NCBI GenBank assembly: GCA_022495995.1
Contig: JAFEMH010000168.1
Location: forward strand, 372,001-436,000
DNA: 64,000 bases
From: Adenophora triphylla var. japonica
Lineage: Eukaryota; Streptophyta; Magnoliopsida; Asterales; Campanulaceae
Direction: 5' to 3'
Positions 11,449-22,537 of the stretch are shown one piece after another. The translations under genes and the position numbers were made by a program. Numbering within the stretch: the first letter of the stretch is position 1; every line of letters starts with the position of its first letter. The notes beneath the pieces are model-generated. The model was not told where the DNA came from and did no database searches. It saw only the letters and a program-made list of their open reading frames with translations.

Positions 11449-11460
11449 GCTCTGATACCA
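11449..11460 (-). other. Copia primer binding site (initiator tRNA-Met)
   Basis: The minus-strand TGGTATCAGAGC, two bases from the 5' LTR, is complementary to the 3' end of plant initiator tRNA-Met. Confidence 0.95.
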
Positions 11461-11462
11461 GT

Positions 11463-11997
11463 TGTTGTGAATATAGCCCTCCACAAACCAAGCAAACCAC
11501 AAGAATAATAATCGCACACAAACAAAGCAAAAGAAAATCAAAAGCACAGAAAAGACAAGAGAAATTGTTTACCCAGTTCACCAATTTGATTGGCTACGTC
11601 TGGGGGCACTACCAAGCCAGGATCTTGCACTATGTATGTAATTTTGTGTTACAATAAGAAAAAAAAGGAGACGGAACAATGCTTTATATATGTGCCCCGG
11701 AAATAAAAAACAAACCCTAGCTAAGCCCAGGAAAATAAAAGGCCCGTCAAAACAATTCCCCTCGGTCAGACCTTGAGGCGCACGCCTCAAGGCAGTCATG
11801 CGGCCGCCCGGAATTGATCCAACTCTCGCCTCTCTCTCGGCCTTTGAGGCGCCCGCCAAGCCATGAGTCAAGCGCCCGCCTCAAGCTCCCTGCGCCAACG
11901 CCAACAACTGGACGCGAGGCGCCCGCCTCGCCATCCCCAGGCGCCCGCCTCAAACTCCTTTGAGAAATCCTCCCTTGGTTGGTCTTCTATCCCAACA
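11463..11997 (-). repeat. Copia LTR, 5' copy
   Basis: This 535-bp LTR matches 6878-7412. On the minus strand it begins TGTTGGGATAG and runs into the primer site at 11460. It would hold the element promoter. Confidence 0.95.
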
Positions 11998-12420
11998 TAC
12001 TATACTTCGTTCACTCTTAAAATCAAAAACTTCCTTCACTGTTGCAATTGCAAGCCAGTCCAGAAATTCCTCGGCCTGTAACACCCCGTGAAATTCTTGG
12101 ATCTCTGTTCTCATACCCGTTTCCCAGCGTCGATTGTCATCTTCGACTGGAACCCTATGCTGTCGACGGCGGACCTTGGGAATCTCCTCATAAAATTCGC
12201 TAGCCTCACCATCATCTTCCACTTCCCAATCCTGCTGTCTCTGGCGATGTCCACCAGTCCGTGGAGCTCGCTGATTTAGACGTTCAAACATGTCGGCCAT
12301 CCTTTCGGTCAAAGCCTCCATGATTTGGTCCATGCGAGGTTCTAAGATCTGTGTGATTCGCTCCTGAAGCAGATCAAAGGAACCTCCCACAGTGGTTTTC
12401 TTCTGCCCCTTCGGTGGCAT
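11998..12420 (-). pseudogene. Gypsy gag, N-terminal fragment cut by the copia element
   Basis: The minus strand encodes a start MPPKGQKKTTVGG about 30 bp past a primer site, a helix with ERMADMFERLNQR, an acidic/basic linker, and the gypsy gag entry motif (EFHGVLQAEEFLDWL, EVFDFK). The frame then runs into the copia LTR at 11997. This fits a chromovirus-like (Tekay/CRM-type) gag. I see no continuation on the other side of the copia element, so the rest was deleted before or during that insertion. Confidence 0.75.
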
Positions 12421-12447
12421 TGTATCCAATCCCTTGGAATGAACCAT

Positions 12448-12840
12448 GCTCTGATACCAACTGACGTAGCGAAAGACTTGATAAAGATTAATCACAAAAT
12501 TTTGCTCGAGAAAGTATAATATTGATAATGACTGGAGTAGATGTTGTGAATTAATGTGAAGATAAAGTAGGAAAGAGAAAGTAGTGTATAAAATAGTAAG
12601 TGAATTATTATTGTGAGTGACATGTGAGTCTAATTGAATAAGCAAGTATAAACGAAGTCGTGAACAAGCGGTTTCAAATCGGCGGAACCGTAATCGAAAC
12701 AAGAACCGTCATTCGAACTCCAACTACGCAAGAAAGTGATAATCTAACTCCAACTACGCAAGAAATTGATGACAATACTATGGAAGCCACTATAGGAGGG
12801 CGGCGGCCTAAAGCCACAAAAAACAAGCCTAATTTCGTTC
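12448..12840 (-). repeat. Primer site and 5' LTR of the truncated gypsy element
   Basis: The primer site TGGTATCAGAGC (minus strand 12459-12448) is two bases from an LTR end reading ...CGCTACGTCA (12462 upward). The LTR continues right as A/T-rich sequence. Its outer end is not clear and is set near 12840, where the satellite begins. Confidence 0.6.
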
Positions 12841-12849
12841 CAAAAATAA

Positions 12850-14375
12850 GAAAAGTTATCATTTTTTATATACATTTTTGTAAAAAAAATCACTAATAAA
12901 AAAAGTCTAAAATATTATTTCCTAATCAATAAAAAATTAAAATAAAATAAAAAATAAATATAGGGTAGTCCATCCCTCTTTTCTTCTATATACTTTCATT
13001 TGTTTAATTTTTTCTATCTTTTTTTATATACCTTTTTGTAAAAAATATCACTAATAAAAAAAGTCTAAAACATTACTTCCTAGTTGATAAAAAATTAAAA
13101 GAAAATAAAATATAAATATAGGGTAGTACATCTCTCTTTTCTTCTATATATTTTCATTTGTTTAGTTTTTTTTTTATATACATTTTTGTAAAAACTATCA
13201 CTAATAAAAAAAAGTCTAAAATATTATTTCCTAGTCAATAAAAAATTAAAATAAAATAAAAAATAAATATACGATAGTCCGTCCCACTTTTCTTGTATAT
13301 ACTTTCATTTGCTTAGTTTTTTCTATCTTTTTTTATATACCTTTTTGTAAAAAATATCACTAATAAAAAAAGTCTAAAATATTATTTCATAGTCAATAAA
13401 AAATTAAAAGAAAATAAAAAATAAATATAGGGTAGTCCATTCCTCTTTTCTTCTATATATTTTTATTTGTTTAATTTTCTTCTATCTTTTTTTATATACA
13501 TTTTTGTAAAAAATATCACTACTAAAAAAAGTCTAAAATATTATTTTCTAGTCAATAAAAAATTAAAATAAAATAAAAAATAAATATAGGGTAGTCTGTC
13601 CCTCTTTTCTTCTATATACTTTCATTTGTTTAGTTTTTTTCTATCTTTTTTTATATACCTTTTTGTAAAAAATATCAGTAATAAAAAAAGTATAAAATAT
13701 TATTTCCTAGTCAATAAAAAATTAAAAGAAAATAAAAAATATATAGGGTAGCCCGTCCCTCTTTTCTTCTATATACTTTCATTTGTTTAGTTTTTTTCTA
13801 TCTTTTTTATATATCTTTTTGTAAAAAATATCACTAATATAAAAAATCTAAAATATTAATTTTCTAGTCAATAAAAAATTAAAAGAAAATAAAAAATAAA
13901 TATAAGGTAGTTCGTCCCTCTTTTCTTCTATATACTTTCATTTGTTTAGTTTTTTTTCTATCTTTTTTTATATAACGATTTAAAAAAAAACACTAATAAA
14001 AAAAGTCTAAAATATTATTTCATAGTAAATAAAAAATTAAAATAAAATAAAAAATAAATACTCCCTCCGTCCCACAATAATATGTAAAATTTCTATTTTG
14101 GGCGTCCCACAATAATATCTAACTTTCCCTAAATGGAAAGGAATCTTTACTATTCCCTCTACTCATTCTCTCTCCTACATTATTTTAATACTCACATCAC
14201 CATTATAATTTACTATTCTCTCCACTCATTCTCTCTCCTATTTTATTTTCACACTCACAACACTTTCAATATAATATTTCCTCCTTAATTCCCGTGCAAA
14301 ATCCAAAAGTCCATAAATCTATGGGACGGAGGGAGTATAAGGTAGTTCTTCCCCCTTTTCTTCTATATTAAATTT
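12850..14375. repeat. A/T-rich satellite-like array, about 158-bp unit
   Basis: Seven complete and two partial copies. The anchor (ATAGGGTAG or a variant) recurs at about 12963, 13121, 13271, 13430, 13589, 13745 and 13904, mostly 156-159 bp apart. Units contain CCTCTTTTCTTCTATATAC and ATATCACTAATAAAAAAAG. The last copy is split by the MITE at 14061-14335 and resumes after it. Confidence 0.9.
14061..14335. mobile_element. Stowaway-like MITE, copy 1 (275 bp)
   Basis: The terminal inverted repeat CTCCCTCCGTCCCA is followed by an A/T-rich non-coding interior and closes with TGGGACGGAGGGAG. It is flanked by TA on both sides. This is the Stowaway (Tc1/mariner-derived) signature. It sits inside one satellite unit and so postdates the array. 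Confidence 0.95.
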
Positions 14376-14992
14376 TAAATATATTATAATTTTTTTCAAC
14401 CGTTTTGCAACTGATAAATAGTGACCGACATACATCAATAAAATTTAGTTTCATATTAGTTGCTAAAATGAGCCACGAAACATGATTAGTAGCAGATTGA
14501 CCTCCAACTTAGCCACCAAAAATGTTCAGTAGCGAAATTATCAACAAAAAAACGATGAGTCGCAAATTAGTTGCTATTATGAAACAAAACTATTTAGTGG
14601 CAATTTAGCGGTGGCTAAAACATATTCGTTAGCAACGAATTTAGCCACCCATCTATTGACTTGTGTATATTTTAACTTAGCTACTATTTAGTTACTGCAA
14701 TATTTTTAAAATTTTTACAATCATGCGGATATTATTTTTAGCAACCGTTTAGCAACAAATTTAGAGACCGACTTGCCACAAATAAAATTTTGTTACAAGT
14801 CAGATGCAAAATTAGCCACTAAGTAAGATTAGTTGCGTATTAGTTGCTAGCATAGACACCAAAAATGTTTAGTTGCAATTCAGTAGCTAAATTAGCAACC
14901 ACAAAATTTCGGTTGCAAACTCGTTTTTAAATTAGCAACCGACTCTATTCAGTGACTAAAGACAGTGGCTAAAACATGAATTTCTAGTAGTG
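14376..14992. repeat. CACTA 1 right subterminal and terminal repeats
   Basis: Many copies of TTAGCCAC/GTGGCTAA-like and TTAGCAACC-like motifs in both orientations, ending in TTTCTAGTAGTG at 14992. Confidence 0.75.
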
Positions 14993-15648
14993 ATAATAAA
15001 TACATGAAAAATGTGTAGCATTAAGGGGATAAAATGATCATTATATGGATCCCAAAAATATTGTGATATGTATGGCTTCCCAAATAGGCGAAATGAGTCA
15101 AATGGGCCAAGCGGACAAATGACAAATGGGCCAAATGGGCCGAATGGGTCAAAAGCCCGTCTACCAAGCTATAAAGAGAAGCAAGCTTTCGGCAGGAGGG
15201 GAGACTCTCTCTTAGGTTATTTTCTCTTTCTCTTCCTCTTCCTCTCCAAAAACCCACATTTTCTCTCTTTAAATGTTCAACATTTATATACATAAAAAAT
15301 TGGTTAATAATTCTCACACCGAAGGGTTTTGGGGGGAAAGACCCCTCACCCCTAATGGTGTATTGTTTTATCAGATATTGCGGAGATTTGATGCCATGAA
15401 CTGTCATTGACGTCATTAAACTTGGACACTAATAATATGTTTGCGCGGACCCCAAATTCCTTTATTAACCCTCATTTTCGTTTTTGAGAGAGCTAATCGT
15501 ATTGTCTCTTTATCAGAGTGTTTGTTTGAGGATAGAATGAAAAGAAAATGGGATGATAAGAGAATATCATCATGAGGCTTTTAAAATTTTAGCCGAAAGC
15601 CTAAAACAATGTGGTCCAAGTATATGCTAATACATCTTTTAATAAATA
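14993..15648 (+). repeat. Probable continuation of the gypsy LTR started at 2845
   Basis: No gene is visible. The stretch has a short GGGCCAAATGGGCC-like repeat (about 15105-15150), a TATAAAGAG box near 15170, and a pyrimidine-rich leader (CTTTCTCTTCCTC). This resembles the U3-R part of an LTR on the + strand. Assignment to the LTR at 2845-2902 is inference from position. The outer end is not located. Confidence 0.35.
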
Positions 15649-15923
15649 CTCCCTCCGTCCCACAATAATATGTAAACTTTCTATTTTGGGCGTCCCACAA
15701 TAATATCTAACTTTCCCAAAATGGAAAGGAATCTTTACTATTCCCTCCACTCATTCTCTCTCCTACATTATTTTAATACTCACATTACCATTATAATTTA
15801 CTATTCTCTCCACTCATTCTCTCTCCTATTTTATTTTCACACTCACAACACTTTCAATATAATAATTTCTCCTTAATCCCCGTGCATTTTGCAAAAGTCC
15901 ATAAAATTGTGGGACGGAGGGAG
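15649..15923. mobile_element. Stowaway-like MITE, copy 2 (275 bp)
   Basis: Same ends (CTCCCTCCGTCCCA and TGGGACGGAGGGAG), same length and closely similar interior as the copy at 14061-14335. It is flanked by TA dinucleotides, so both belong to one recently amplified family. Confidence 0.95.
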
Positions 15924-16065
15924 TAAATGTTTTTTATTTTGATCATGAAAACAATCATTCTGAAACAATTGGGTTGATGTTGATTGGTATTACTTGAAAT
16001 GTTTATTTATGCAGATATTCAATTGCGGAAGAACCACAACAGATATCACTACTATAAAAAAATAG

Positions 16066-16537
16066 TTTTTTTTTTTTTTTTTTTTTTTATACCCGTGCTC
16101 CTGCCTTCGACGGACTAATCCCTGACCACCTGCACCGGCCCCACAAGATGGTGGAGGTAAATCGCGGGATGTGCCCTATGCGGCCGGGGTGGCGCATTCT
16201 TATACTCCAGAGCCCCAAGGGAGCCCTCCTACGGCATTTACATCACTCTTACATCACCAATTGGCTGCTCCAGCTGCTCCTGCCGAGGCAATTACATCAC
16301 TCTTACAACACCAATTGGCTGCTCCAGCTGCTCCTGCCAAGATTCGAACTCCCCACACTGAGGATACAAGCCCAGCAATGCTGCGTCCTTAACTGCACGG
16401 ATGTGCCCCGGGAGGCTCCAAAGGACCCTGAACCAAGGTAGGAATTAAACCACAGAAACTCTCCTTGAGGGGAGTCGAACCGGTGACCTCCCCTTCGGAG
16501 GCCACCAACATACCATTGGGCCAAGGCCACTTTGGTT
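16066..16537 (-). mobile_element. tRNA-derived SINE, about 470 bp, apparently dimeric
   Basis: On the minus strand the element starts near 16536 with a tRNA-like head: an A-box-like TGGCCCAATGGT and a B box GGTTCGACTCC. About 130 bp later a second B-box-like GAGTTCGAATC (about 16342) follows another tRNA-like stretch. A module of about 54 bp is then repeated in tandem (about 16237-16345). The element ends in a long A run (T run at 16066-16088). Target duplication ACTATAAAAAAATAGTT flanks it at 16051-16067 and 16538-16554. It would be transcribed by RNA polymerase III and moved by a LINE. It encodes nothing. Confidence 0.85.
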
Positions 16538-16554
16538 ACTATAAAAAAATAGTT

Positions 16555-16844
16555 ATTGAGACGGAATAGGGTTTCATTAAGTGTTCTTACATAGCCATTT
16601 TTTTTTAAAAAAGAAAATGAGGTTTTATAATGTCAAAAACGTTCGTATCACCCAAAATTTAGCGGCAGATTGTATCTTACATATTTGAATAGCCTGAAAA
16701 AAAATAACAAATACATAAACTAATACGAGACTTCACCGGCTAAGGCCCTACGGCGTAAAAGTAAGTATTCGTGTAATATAGAGAGCAAATCAATTGATAA
16801 TAGTTTAGAGTCAAAAGATGTGTTAACAGAATTATGTGAATTTA
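16555..16844 (-). repeat. Left fragment of a gypsy LTR split by CACTA 2
   Basis: No coding. If CACTA 2 is removed at its TTA duplication, this sequence joins 28699-28891, which carries a TATAAATA box on the minus strand. This piece would then be the R/U5 part of that LTR. The outer end is not defined. Assignment is inference from the insertion structure. Confidence 0.4.
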
Positions 16845-17395
16845 TACTACAAGAAAAAGGACTATTTACGGCGGTTAAAATCCGCCGTATATAAAACGCG
16901 CCCCGCCGTAAATAGTATATACGGCGAACTTTTCGCCGTAAATAGTCCACCGTATAAAACCTCGCCGTAAATACTATATACGGCGGTTATACCGCCGTAA
17001 ATACTATATACGGCGGAAATATCACCGCCGTATATAAATGTAATACCATACGTATTTTAAGGCGTATTTGAGTAATCTTTATACGGCGGTAGGTGTAACC
17101 GCCGTAAATAAGAGACGAGTCGTCCACTACGTAACGAGTCGTCCCAATTGCACCCCCACCAGGTTCCCTCGTCCCCCCCATAGAAGACGAGTCGTCCATG
17201 CCCATTTTATACGGCGGATGTTTCTAACCGCCGTAAATGACTTAATAGGGACGAGTCGTCCACCATGGCACGAGTCGTCCCATTTGCACCCCCTCCTGGT
17301 TCCCTCGTCCCCCCTTTTGGCACGAGTCGTCTAGGCTTATTTACAGCGGATGAAGGGTTCCGCCGTAAATAAGCCTATTTTTTTCCCCAGGCCTG
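16845..17395. repeat. CACTA 2 left subterminal array
   Basis: About a dozen TTTACGGCGG/CCGCCGTAAA motifs in direct and inverted orientation, many forming small palindromes. From about 17110 to 17340 a second motif, ACGAGTCGTCC, occurs six times among them. Confidence 0.9.
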
Positions 17396-17634
17396 TATAA
17401 TTCACTTTCCCCAAAAATACGTTCACAAAAACCAAATTCAACCTGTACACACACAAATGCAACCTGTATATAACCAAAAATACACAAATGCAATCAATGT
17501 TTACAATCTACATATTAACACAAAATTAATGTTGAATGTATCCAAACATAATAACCATTATACAAATAACGTTTATCGTTTTCAAACATAATAACCATTA
17601 ATGTTGAATGTATCACAAAAACCAAATTCACCAC
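17396..17634. other. Non-coding 3' flank of the Ptta gene
   Basis: A/T-rich, with two partial repeats of AACATAATAACCATTA. No gene visible. Probably the 3' untranslated region of the accessory transposase transcript. Confidence 0.4.
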
Positions 17635-19065
17635 CTATTGATTACCGTCTTTTCCACGTTCCATCAAATAACGTTTCAAATCATCAATTTGTTGTTGTAA
17701 CTGTTGTTGTAACTGTTGTCGTTGCTCCTCATTTTGTCGGCGTTTCTCCTGAAGTTGCCTTTCAAAATCTGCTCTGACGGATGCCACCGCCTCCAATACA
17801 GCTGTCTGAGTAGTTGGGGATTTACCAAACACCTTAGTTTTGTTAACACTGCCTCCCATGCTGTAACAAAAACAACATGTTCAATATAAATGTTTTAACT
17901 TTAATTAATATTATGAAAATGAAGTTAGAAATGAAAAAAGTATTCTATAGAATAACAAAACTAAAACAGAAAAGGTTGAAACATTAACTTACAATCATTT
18001 GAGTGGTTTCTTGATCTGCAGGTGTTTTGCCCGTGCGCGTAGCTATGAACAAGCTTACGCGATCAGTTGGTAAACCCTTGTCGTCTCTCTACAATTTATA
18101 ATAGAATCATTTGACCAAAAAAAATATATTTATATACGATACAAAAAGAAACATTAATTGACAACTGAGAACTAAATTGAACGATGACAAACCTCTTTTA
18201 TGAGTTTGGGATGGGACGTTTTTCCGGCCCGGTTCAGGCACGCTTGCTTTTCTCGATTCAATTTATTTGTTTCTGATATTTCCTGGAAAAAAAGATAATA
18301 TTAGTATTAATTTGACTACTTATATAAGACATTCACGATAATAGATTGAGATTAATTTGAAATATACCCGAGCCTTGTCCGTACCCCACATCGCAACAAG
18401 TGCGGCCCGTTGATCCGCAACGCACCCACGGGGTGGGTGAGCCAATGCGTCTTGGTCGGATTCATACATCTTATAAAAGCTGCTTTCAACCGAGTAATAT
18501 TCATAATCGAGTCATATAACCGATATAATATTCATAACAAAGTCATAACCGAGTAATATTCATAACTCGAGTAATACTTATTATATGCTTGTCTCACCTG
18601 GTATTTCCAATACGCCACGCTTTACTGAGAGAAAGATTCATAACCGGGTAATACTCCGGAGGCGCATTTGTATTATCCTATATACACAATTCAACAAAGA
18701 AAAAAAAAACAATTGTTAGAGAATCATATATAAGACTTTTGACTACGTACTAGAGATTTATGTAAGAAATATGGATTACAACTTACCAGAACGTCATTCC
18801 ATACGGCATTTATGCACTCATGGTCCATCTGAGGCCACTCTTTAGTTAATGGGAAATGTTCCCCATTTCTAGCAAAAATTCCTATCTGAGTAGTTAGTTT
18901 TGCCATATCCCCACCAACTGGTTGACCATATTTATTCCATATTATATTCAATCTCTCTTTACCCCATTTGCTGGTTGGTTTTGCCAGCCCTCTTCCTTTA
19001 GGGTTCGAGCCCTGACATGTTAATAAATTTTTCTTTGGCGGCATATCTGTCATATGACAATTCAA
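17635..19065 (-). CDS. Ptta/En/Spm accessory transposase (Transposase_24-like), about five exons
   Basis: The minus-strand exons are about 19065-18787, 18480-18368, 18283-18193, 18090-18000 and 17870-17635, each next to recognisable GT/AG sites. The first holds the family motif NIIWNKYGQPVGGDMAKL, then GIFARNGEHFPLTKEWPQM. Later exons encode a stretch with CVADQRAALVAMWGTD, a basic helix (NREKQACLNRAGKTSHPKL), then TGKTPADQETT. The last encodes a Gln/Arg-rich coiled coil (LQQQLQQQIDDLKRYL) and the stop. This protein is expected to bind subterminal repeats and assist TNP2. Exon edges are approximate and I saw no stop inside the modelled exons. Confidence 0.75.
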
Positions 19066-20325
19066 TTATAGCACAAAAATTGGATAAACCAAGTAAAGGA
19101 CAAAAAAAAACAGTCTTATAATATATGTATAAGACCTATAAATTTATTATAGGTCTTATGTATCTTATATAAGACCTATCAAAATCACGAGAATAGTAAA
19201 TGATCCTAAAACCATTATTTAGTACGATGCAATAAAAGCACTAGTTAACGGGACCCTTCAAATTTCAAAATTTTGCAATGAACATGATATATTTTCCCTG
19301 CATATATTGGCTTGGTATCTGGCCTTAAAATTAACATTCATCAAGAATCTTATTCAAGAAAATGTTCACATTAGAAGCCAACACCAAGAGTATATCCAAA
19401 CTTCACTATTTTCCAGAGCATTACAATAACAACAACAACAGTCACTCCGATTAAAAATCATCATCCATTATTACATTATATCAACTAAACTACTTCAAGG
19501 GGGTGACCTGAAAACAAAACCCCAATTTGAAAAGCAAGCAAGCAAGCAAACAAACAAACAATACCCATATATTACCAACAAAAAAGGTGAAGAAAAAAGA
19601 TTGAAGTCAGCACATATGATTTTCAAATGAACCCAGCTGATATTTTAACCAAATTAATAAAAATTAAAGTAAACCAAACTGAATTCTAGAAACAAAAATT
19701 AAAGAAAAGGAAGAAGGCAATTGTTACCTGTGATCCTCCTAGCTATTCTTGGTGTTTAGAAGCAGGAAGAGAGGATGAATCTATGATCTCCCCTTCCCTT
19801 TGAGGCTTTGAGAGAAGAGTAGGGTAAGTAATTTTTATTTGTATTATTGGTGTGGGGAGGTGAAAAATGTCTGCTTGTTAAAGCATTGAGTTTGGGAGGG
19901 GAGAGGAGAGAAGAGTGAGTGAGTCAGCTTTTAACCATTTTGGGGTGGGTTGGGGGTAATAAGCGTTATTGTTTATAAATAAAGTTAAAATGGTATGAAT
20001 ACATTTAAGACAAAGGCAGTGTCGGGAACGTGTAGTGTCGTCAAGTGTTATGTTTGGCCTTTCCATGCAACTCGGGTTTCAAGATATTTTTCCGTCTCTT
20101 GTTTTGTTGCTCCAATTAATCACCATACAAGTTATTCTTACCCTCTAGACTAAAACTCAGTTTCGTAATTTCATAAAACATGTAAATCGATCTCAAAACT
20201 TCATTTCAATGTTCGAAGAAACAAAATTTAAAGAAGCACATATAATGCCAACAACTTAGCACATATAATGCCAAAGCAACACCAAATTCCATAATTTACC
20301 TAAGGATACCAAAAATATTATAACC
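19066..20325. other. Non-coding stretch upstream of Ptta
   Basis: A/T-rich with small direct repeats (for example AGACCTAT near 19130-19175). A short leader-like segment with a GTTACCTGTGATC splice-like site is near 19725. No gene supported. It probably holds the promoter, leader and first intron of the Ptta gene. Confidence 0.35.
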
Positions 20326-21110
20326 GAGCAGTGTAATATTCCGAGCAATAACAGCAGCAACAATAACAGCAGCAACAGAAAACAACAACAACAACCTAAG
20401 TTTCTATAAAGCATAATAACGTGAATAAAGAATTGAAAATAACAAAGAATAATAACAAAGAAGAATAAAGCAATGTAAAAACAACAACAACAAAGAACAA
20501 TAATAACAACAAAGAACAACAATAACAAAGAAGATAAATATGGTTCTCAGCAACAACAATAACAACAGAATCTACATGCAATTTCAAAATTGGATTATGT
20601 ATTTAGACACTTTAGTTTTATGTTGCTACTTCATAATGTACTCCACCAAGAATTTAGAACTTGCATTCACGAGCACATGTACAGAACCAAATCTACATTT
20701 CTTTTGCTCTATAAATAATACTTTTCGAACAAAAAATGTTAAATGTGATCAATAACAACAAATACCATAAACCATGACATTACACTAACATTTCCAACGA
20801 ATCAACAAAAAACAAAAAATTGGTGGGGAAGCGGGGGAGGGGGCTCCGCGGGTTGTGGACACATTTGTTATATGTCACATTTAACAAAAAACAAATACCA
20901 AATCGGTGGGGAAGCGGGCGGGGCAGGGGGAACAACAACAACAACAACAAGGAACAACAACAACAACAACAACAACAACACTATAGGGCAAGCCTTGCTT
21001 GATACATAAAAAGTATAAAATAGTACGGGGTCAGCTCCCGCGGTACCAAATCGGTGGGGAAGCGGGCGGGGACATCCCAAAGTAAAAATTGGATATTCAT
21101 TTAATATATT
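20326..21110. repeat. (CAA)n-rich low-complexity tract with a repeated GC-rich insert
   Basis: Long interrupted (AAC)n runs at about 20345-20570 and 20930-20985. A GC-rich segment GGTGGGGAAGCGGGCGGGG or a close form occurs three times (about 20822, 20904 and 21052). Open frames are poly-Leu/Val or poly-Asn/Gln artefacts of the triplet repeat. Confidence 0.75.
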
Positions 21111-21452
21111 CAAATTTCTACAGGCATCAAAGGAGTACCTAGAGAAGCAGATGACGGAGGTGGAAAGTAAGAGAGCTGCTGCAACAAGATCTTGTAGGAA
21201 ATAAGAGTTTGATCAAAAGAAGCAGAACAAATACATATTACAATTAACAATATTAATATTCAATTCAACCATACAAAATAACAAGTTTGAGTAATCTTTA
21301 TGAAACATAAGTAATAACATTGTCTTAGTAATAGTAAGCAAATAAGATCTAAACAAATACATATTACAATTAACAATATTAATATTCAACCATACAAAAT
21401 AACAAGTTTGATTGAAACATGAAACATTAATAATAACATCACAATAATAACA

Positions 21453-22537
21453 TCACTGATGAGAGCCGGAGGTTTGTCCCTGATAGTAGGTCTGACCGGA
21501 AGAACGCCTCTGTGCACGAGCGTGGCTCTCGAATGCATCATAGTCAAATAATCCTCTCGAAACCGGCTCGTAACTCCGGGGCTCGTCTCGCATCGCCCAA
21601 GCCTCCACTGCGTATACCGGGCTCCCAAAATGGCGCTTCATCTTCCAACCCCTCAAAACGATCCTGCACCTCCCCCCCATCTAGCATCCTCTAAAGTCCG
21701 TCGACTCGTTCCCGAGCGATAACCTTCCCCATCTAGCATCCTCCAAAGCATGTCGGCTCTGCTCCCGAGCGATCCTTGATCGCTCCCCGCTCCTCCAAAA
21801 TGCCCTCATGGTATCCCATTGATCAAAAGAACCCCGCCGGCTCTGGCTCCCGCTCTCCTCCCCGACCACCCCGTCTCTCCCGATCCTCCTCTTCCCGCTC
21901 CTCATCATCCTCCTCATCAACGGGATCCATTTGATCATCAACACCGGGCATACGCCAATGCCTGGCCTGTTCACCACTCGGAAACGTGGCCCCTACCCTG
22001 CAACGGACCGTCCTCCTGGGAGTACCATATTCAAACAATAAAGACCTGTTGTCTGTCGCCCTTCGGTCCCTCACAAACTTGTCATACTGCACTAGCCAGT
22101 CTCCATAATAAAAACTCGTGCCCCCCATCAATCTCATCGCCTCGGGTTTTGGTTCACCCACACAAGCTTGAGCAATCAATGTGATCATCCCCCCTATTGA
22201 TATGTTTCCCTTTTTGGTAAGGGCAAATGCCTCACATCTCCGAACAAAAATATCAACCCAATCAGGAATCACCTGAAAACTCCTCAACCCTGTTCGCAAA
22301 AGGTTTACCATAGCCACATTCAATTGAGCGGGCTCTCCGTTTGCCAACCAAGACATAGATAGACCTCTGTAAATAATTTCCAAGCCGGGTGAGAAAGAGA
22401 GGAAGCCCTAAGGTATTTTTTTTGCAGGGCAATCCTGTGAGCTCCGAAAAGAAAAAACAAGTCCCCCCATCAGCCTCCACCCAGTTTCCTCTCGGCTGAT
22501 CAACCCCAAAGATTTCCCTCAACTCATCATAAGTCAC
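21453..22537 (-). pseudogene. Unrecognised ORF between the two transposase genes, weakly like a plant transposon ORF1
   Basis: The minus-strand frames 22537-22262, 22383-21823 and 21680-21453 appear to be pieces of one protein. The middle has a helical domain (QLNVAMVNLLRTGLRSFQVI, GNISIGGMITLIAQACVG), then a strongly acidic/basic run (PVDEEDDEEREEEDRERRGG), then an Arg-rich tail. The helical part recalls the putative plant transposon protein family found in Athila ORF1 and in gene-carrying CACTA elements, but the match is from memory. A segment encoding EDARWG is duplicated near 21690-21745. Frames shift between pieces. It may be a captured gag-like domain rather than a normal CACTA gene. 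Confidence 0.4.

Larger units (their letters stand above)
6878..11997 (-). mobile_element. Full-length copia retrotransposon, Tork/Tnt1-like, 5120 bp
   Basis: Two 535-bp LTRs (6878-7412 and 11463-11997) flank a minus-strand gag-pol in copia order (gag, protease, integrase, RT, RNase H). The primer binding site is the initiator-Met type TGGTATCAGAGC beside the right LTR. The polypurine tract GGTGGGAGAT abuts the left LTR. I noticed one base difference between the LTRs (T at about 6959, C at about 11544), so the insertion is recent. Five-base flanks (ATAGT left, TACTA right) do not match. Pol is broken by several single-base indels, so this copy as read cannot make a full polyprotein. Confidence 0.95.
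2903..14992 (-). mobile_element. CACTA (En/Spm) element 1, about 12.1 kb, with nested insertions
   Basis: The right end reads TTTCTAGTAGTG (14981-14992) and the left end AACTACTAGAAA (2903-2914), the CACTA-type terminal inverted repeat with the first C changed to A. Both ends carry GTGGCTAA/TTAGCCAC subterminal motifs in both orientations. A Ptta-like fragment lies near the left end on the minus strand, as in CACTA element 2. No TNP2 transposase remains. The middle holds captured exons and a copia insertion. The flanking three bases differ (TGG and ATA), so the two ends may not come from one insertion, or the duplication has mutated. It needs a transposase supplied in trans. Confidence 0.7.

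Noticed and set aside
16342..16536. Functional tRNA genes on the minus strand
   Set aside because: The A and B boxes are tRNA-like but there is no cloverleaf acceptor stem or anticodon arm. The long A tail and target duplication make it a SINE.
20256..20587. Hydrophobic minus-strand ORFs resembling membrane proteins
   Set aside because: Poly-Leu/Val stretches come from (AAC)n triplet repeats; no start context or homology.
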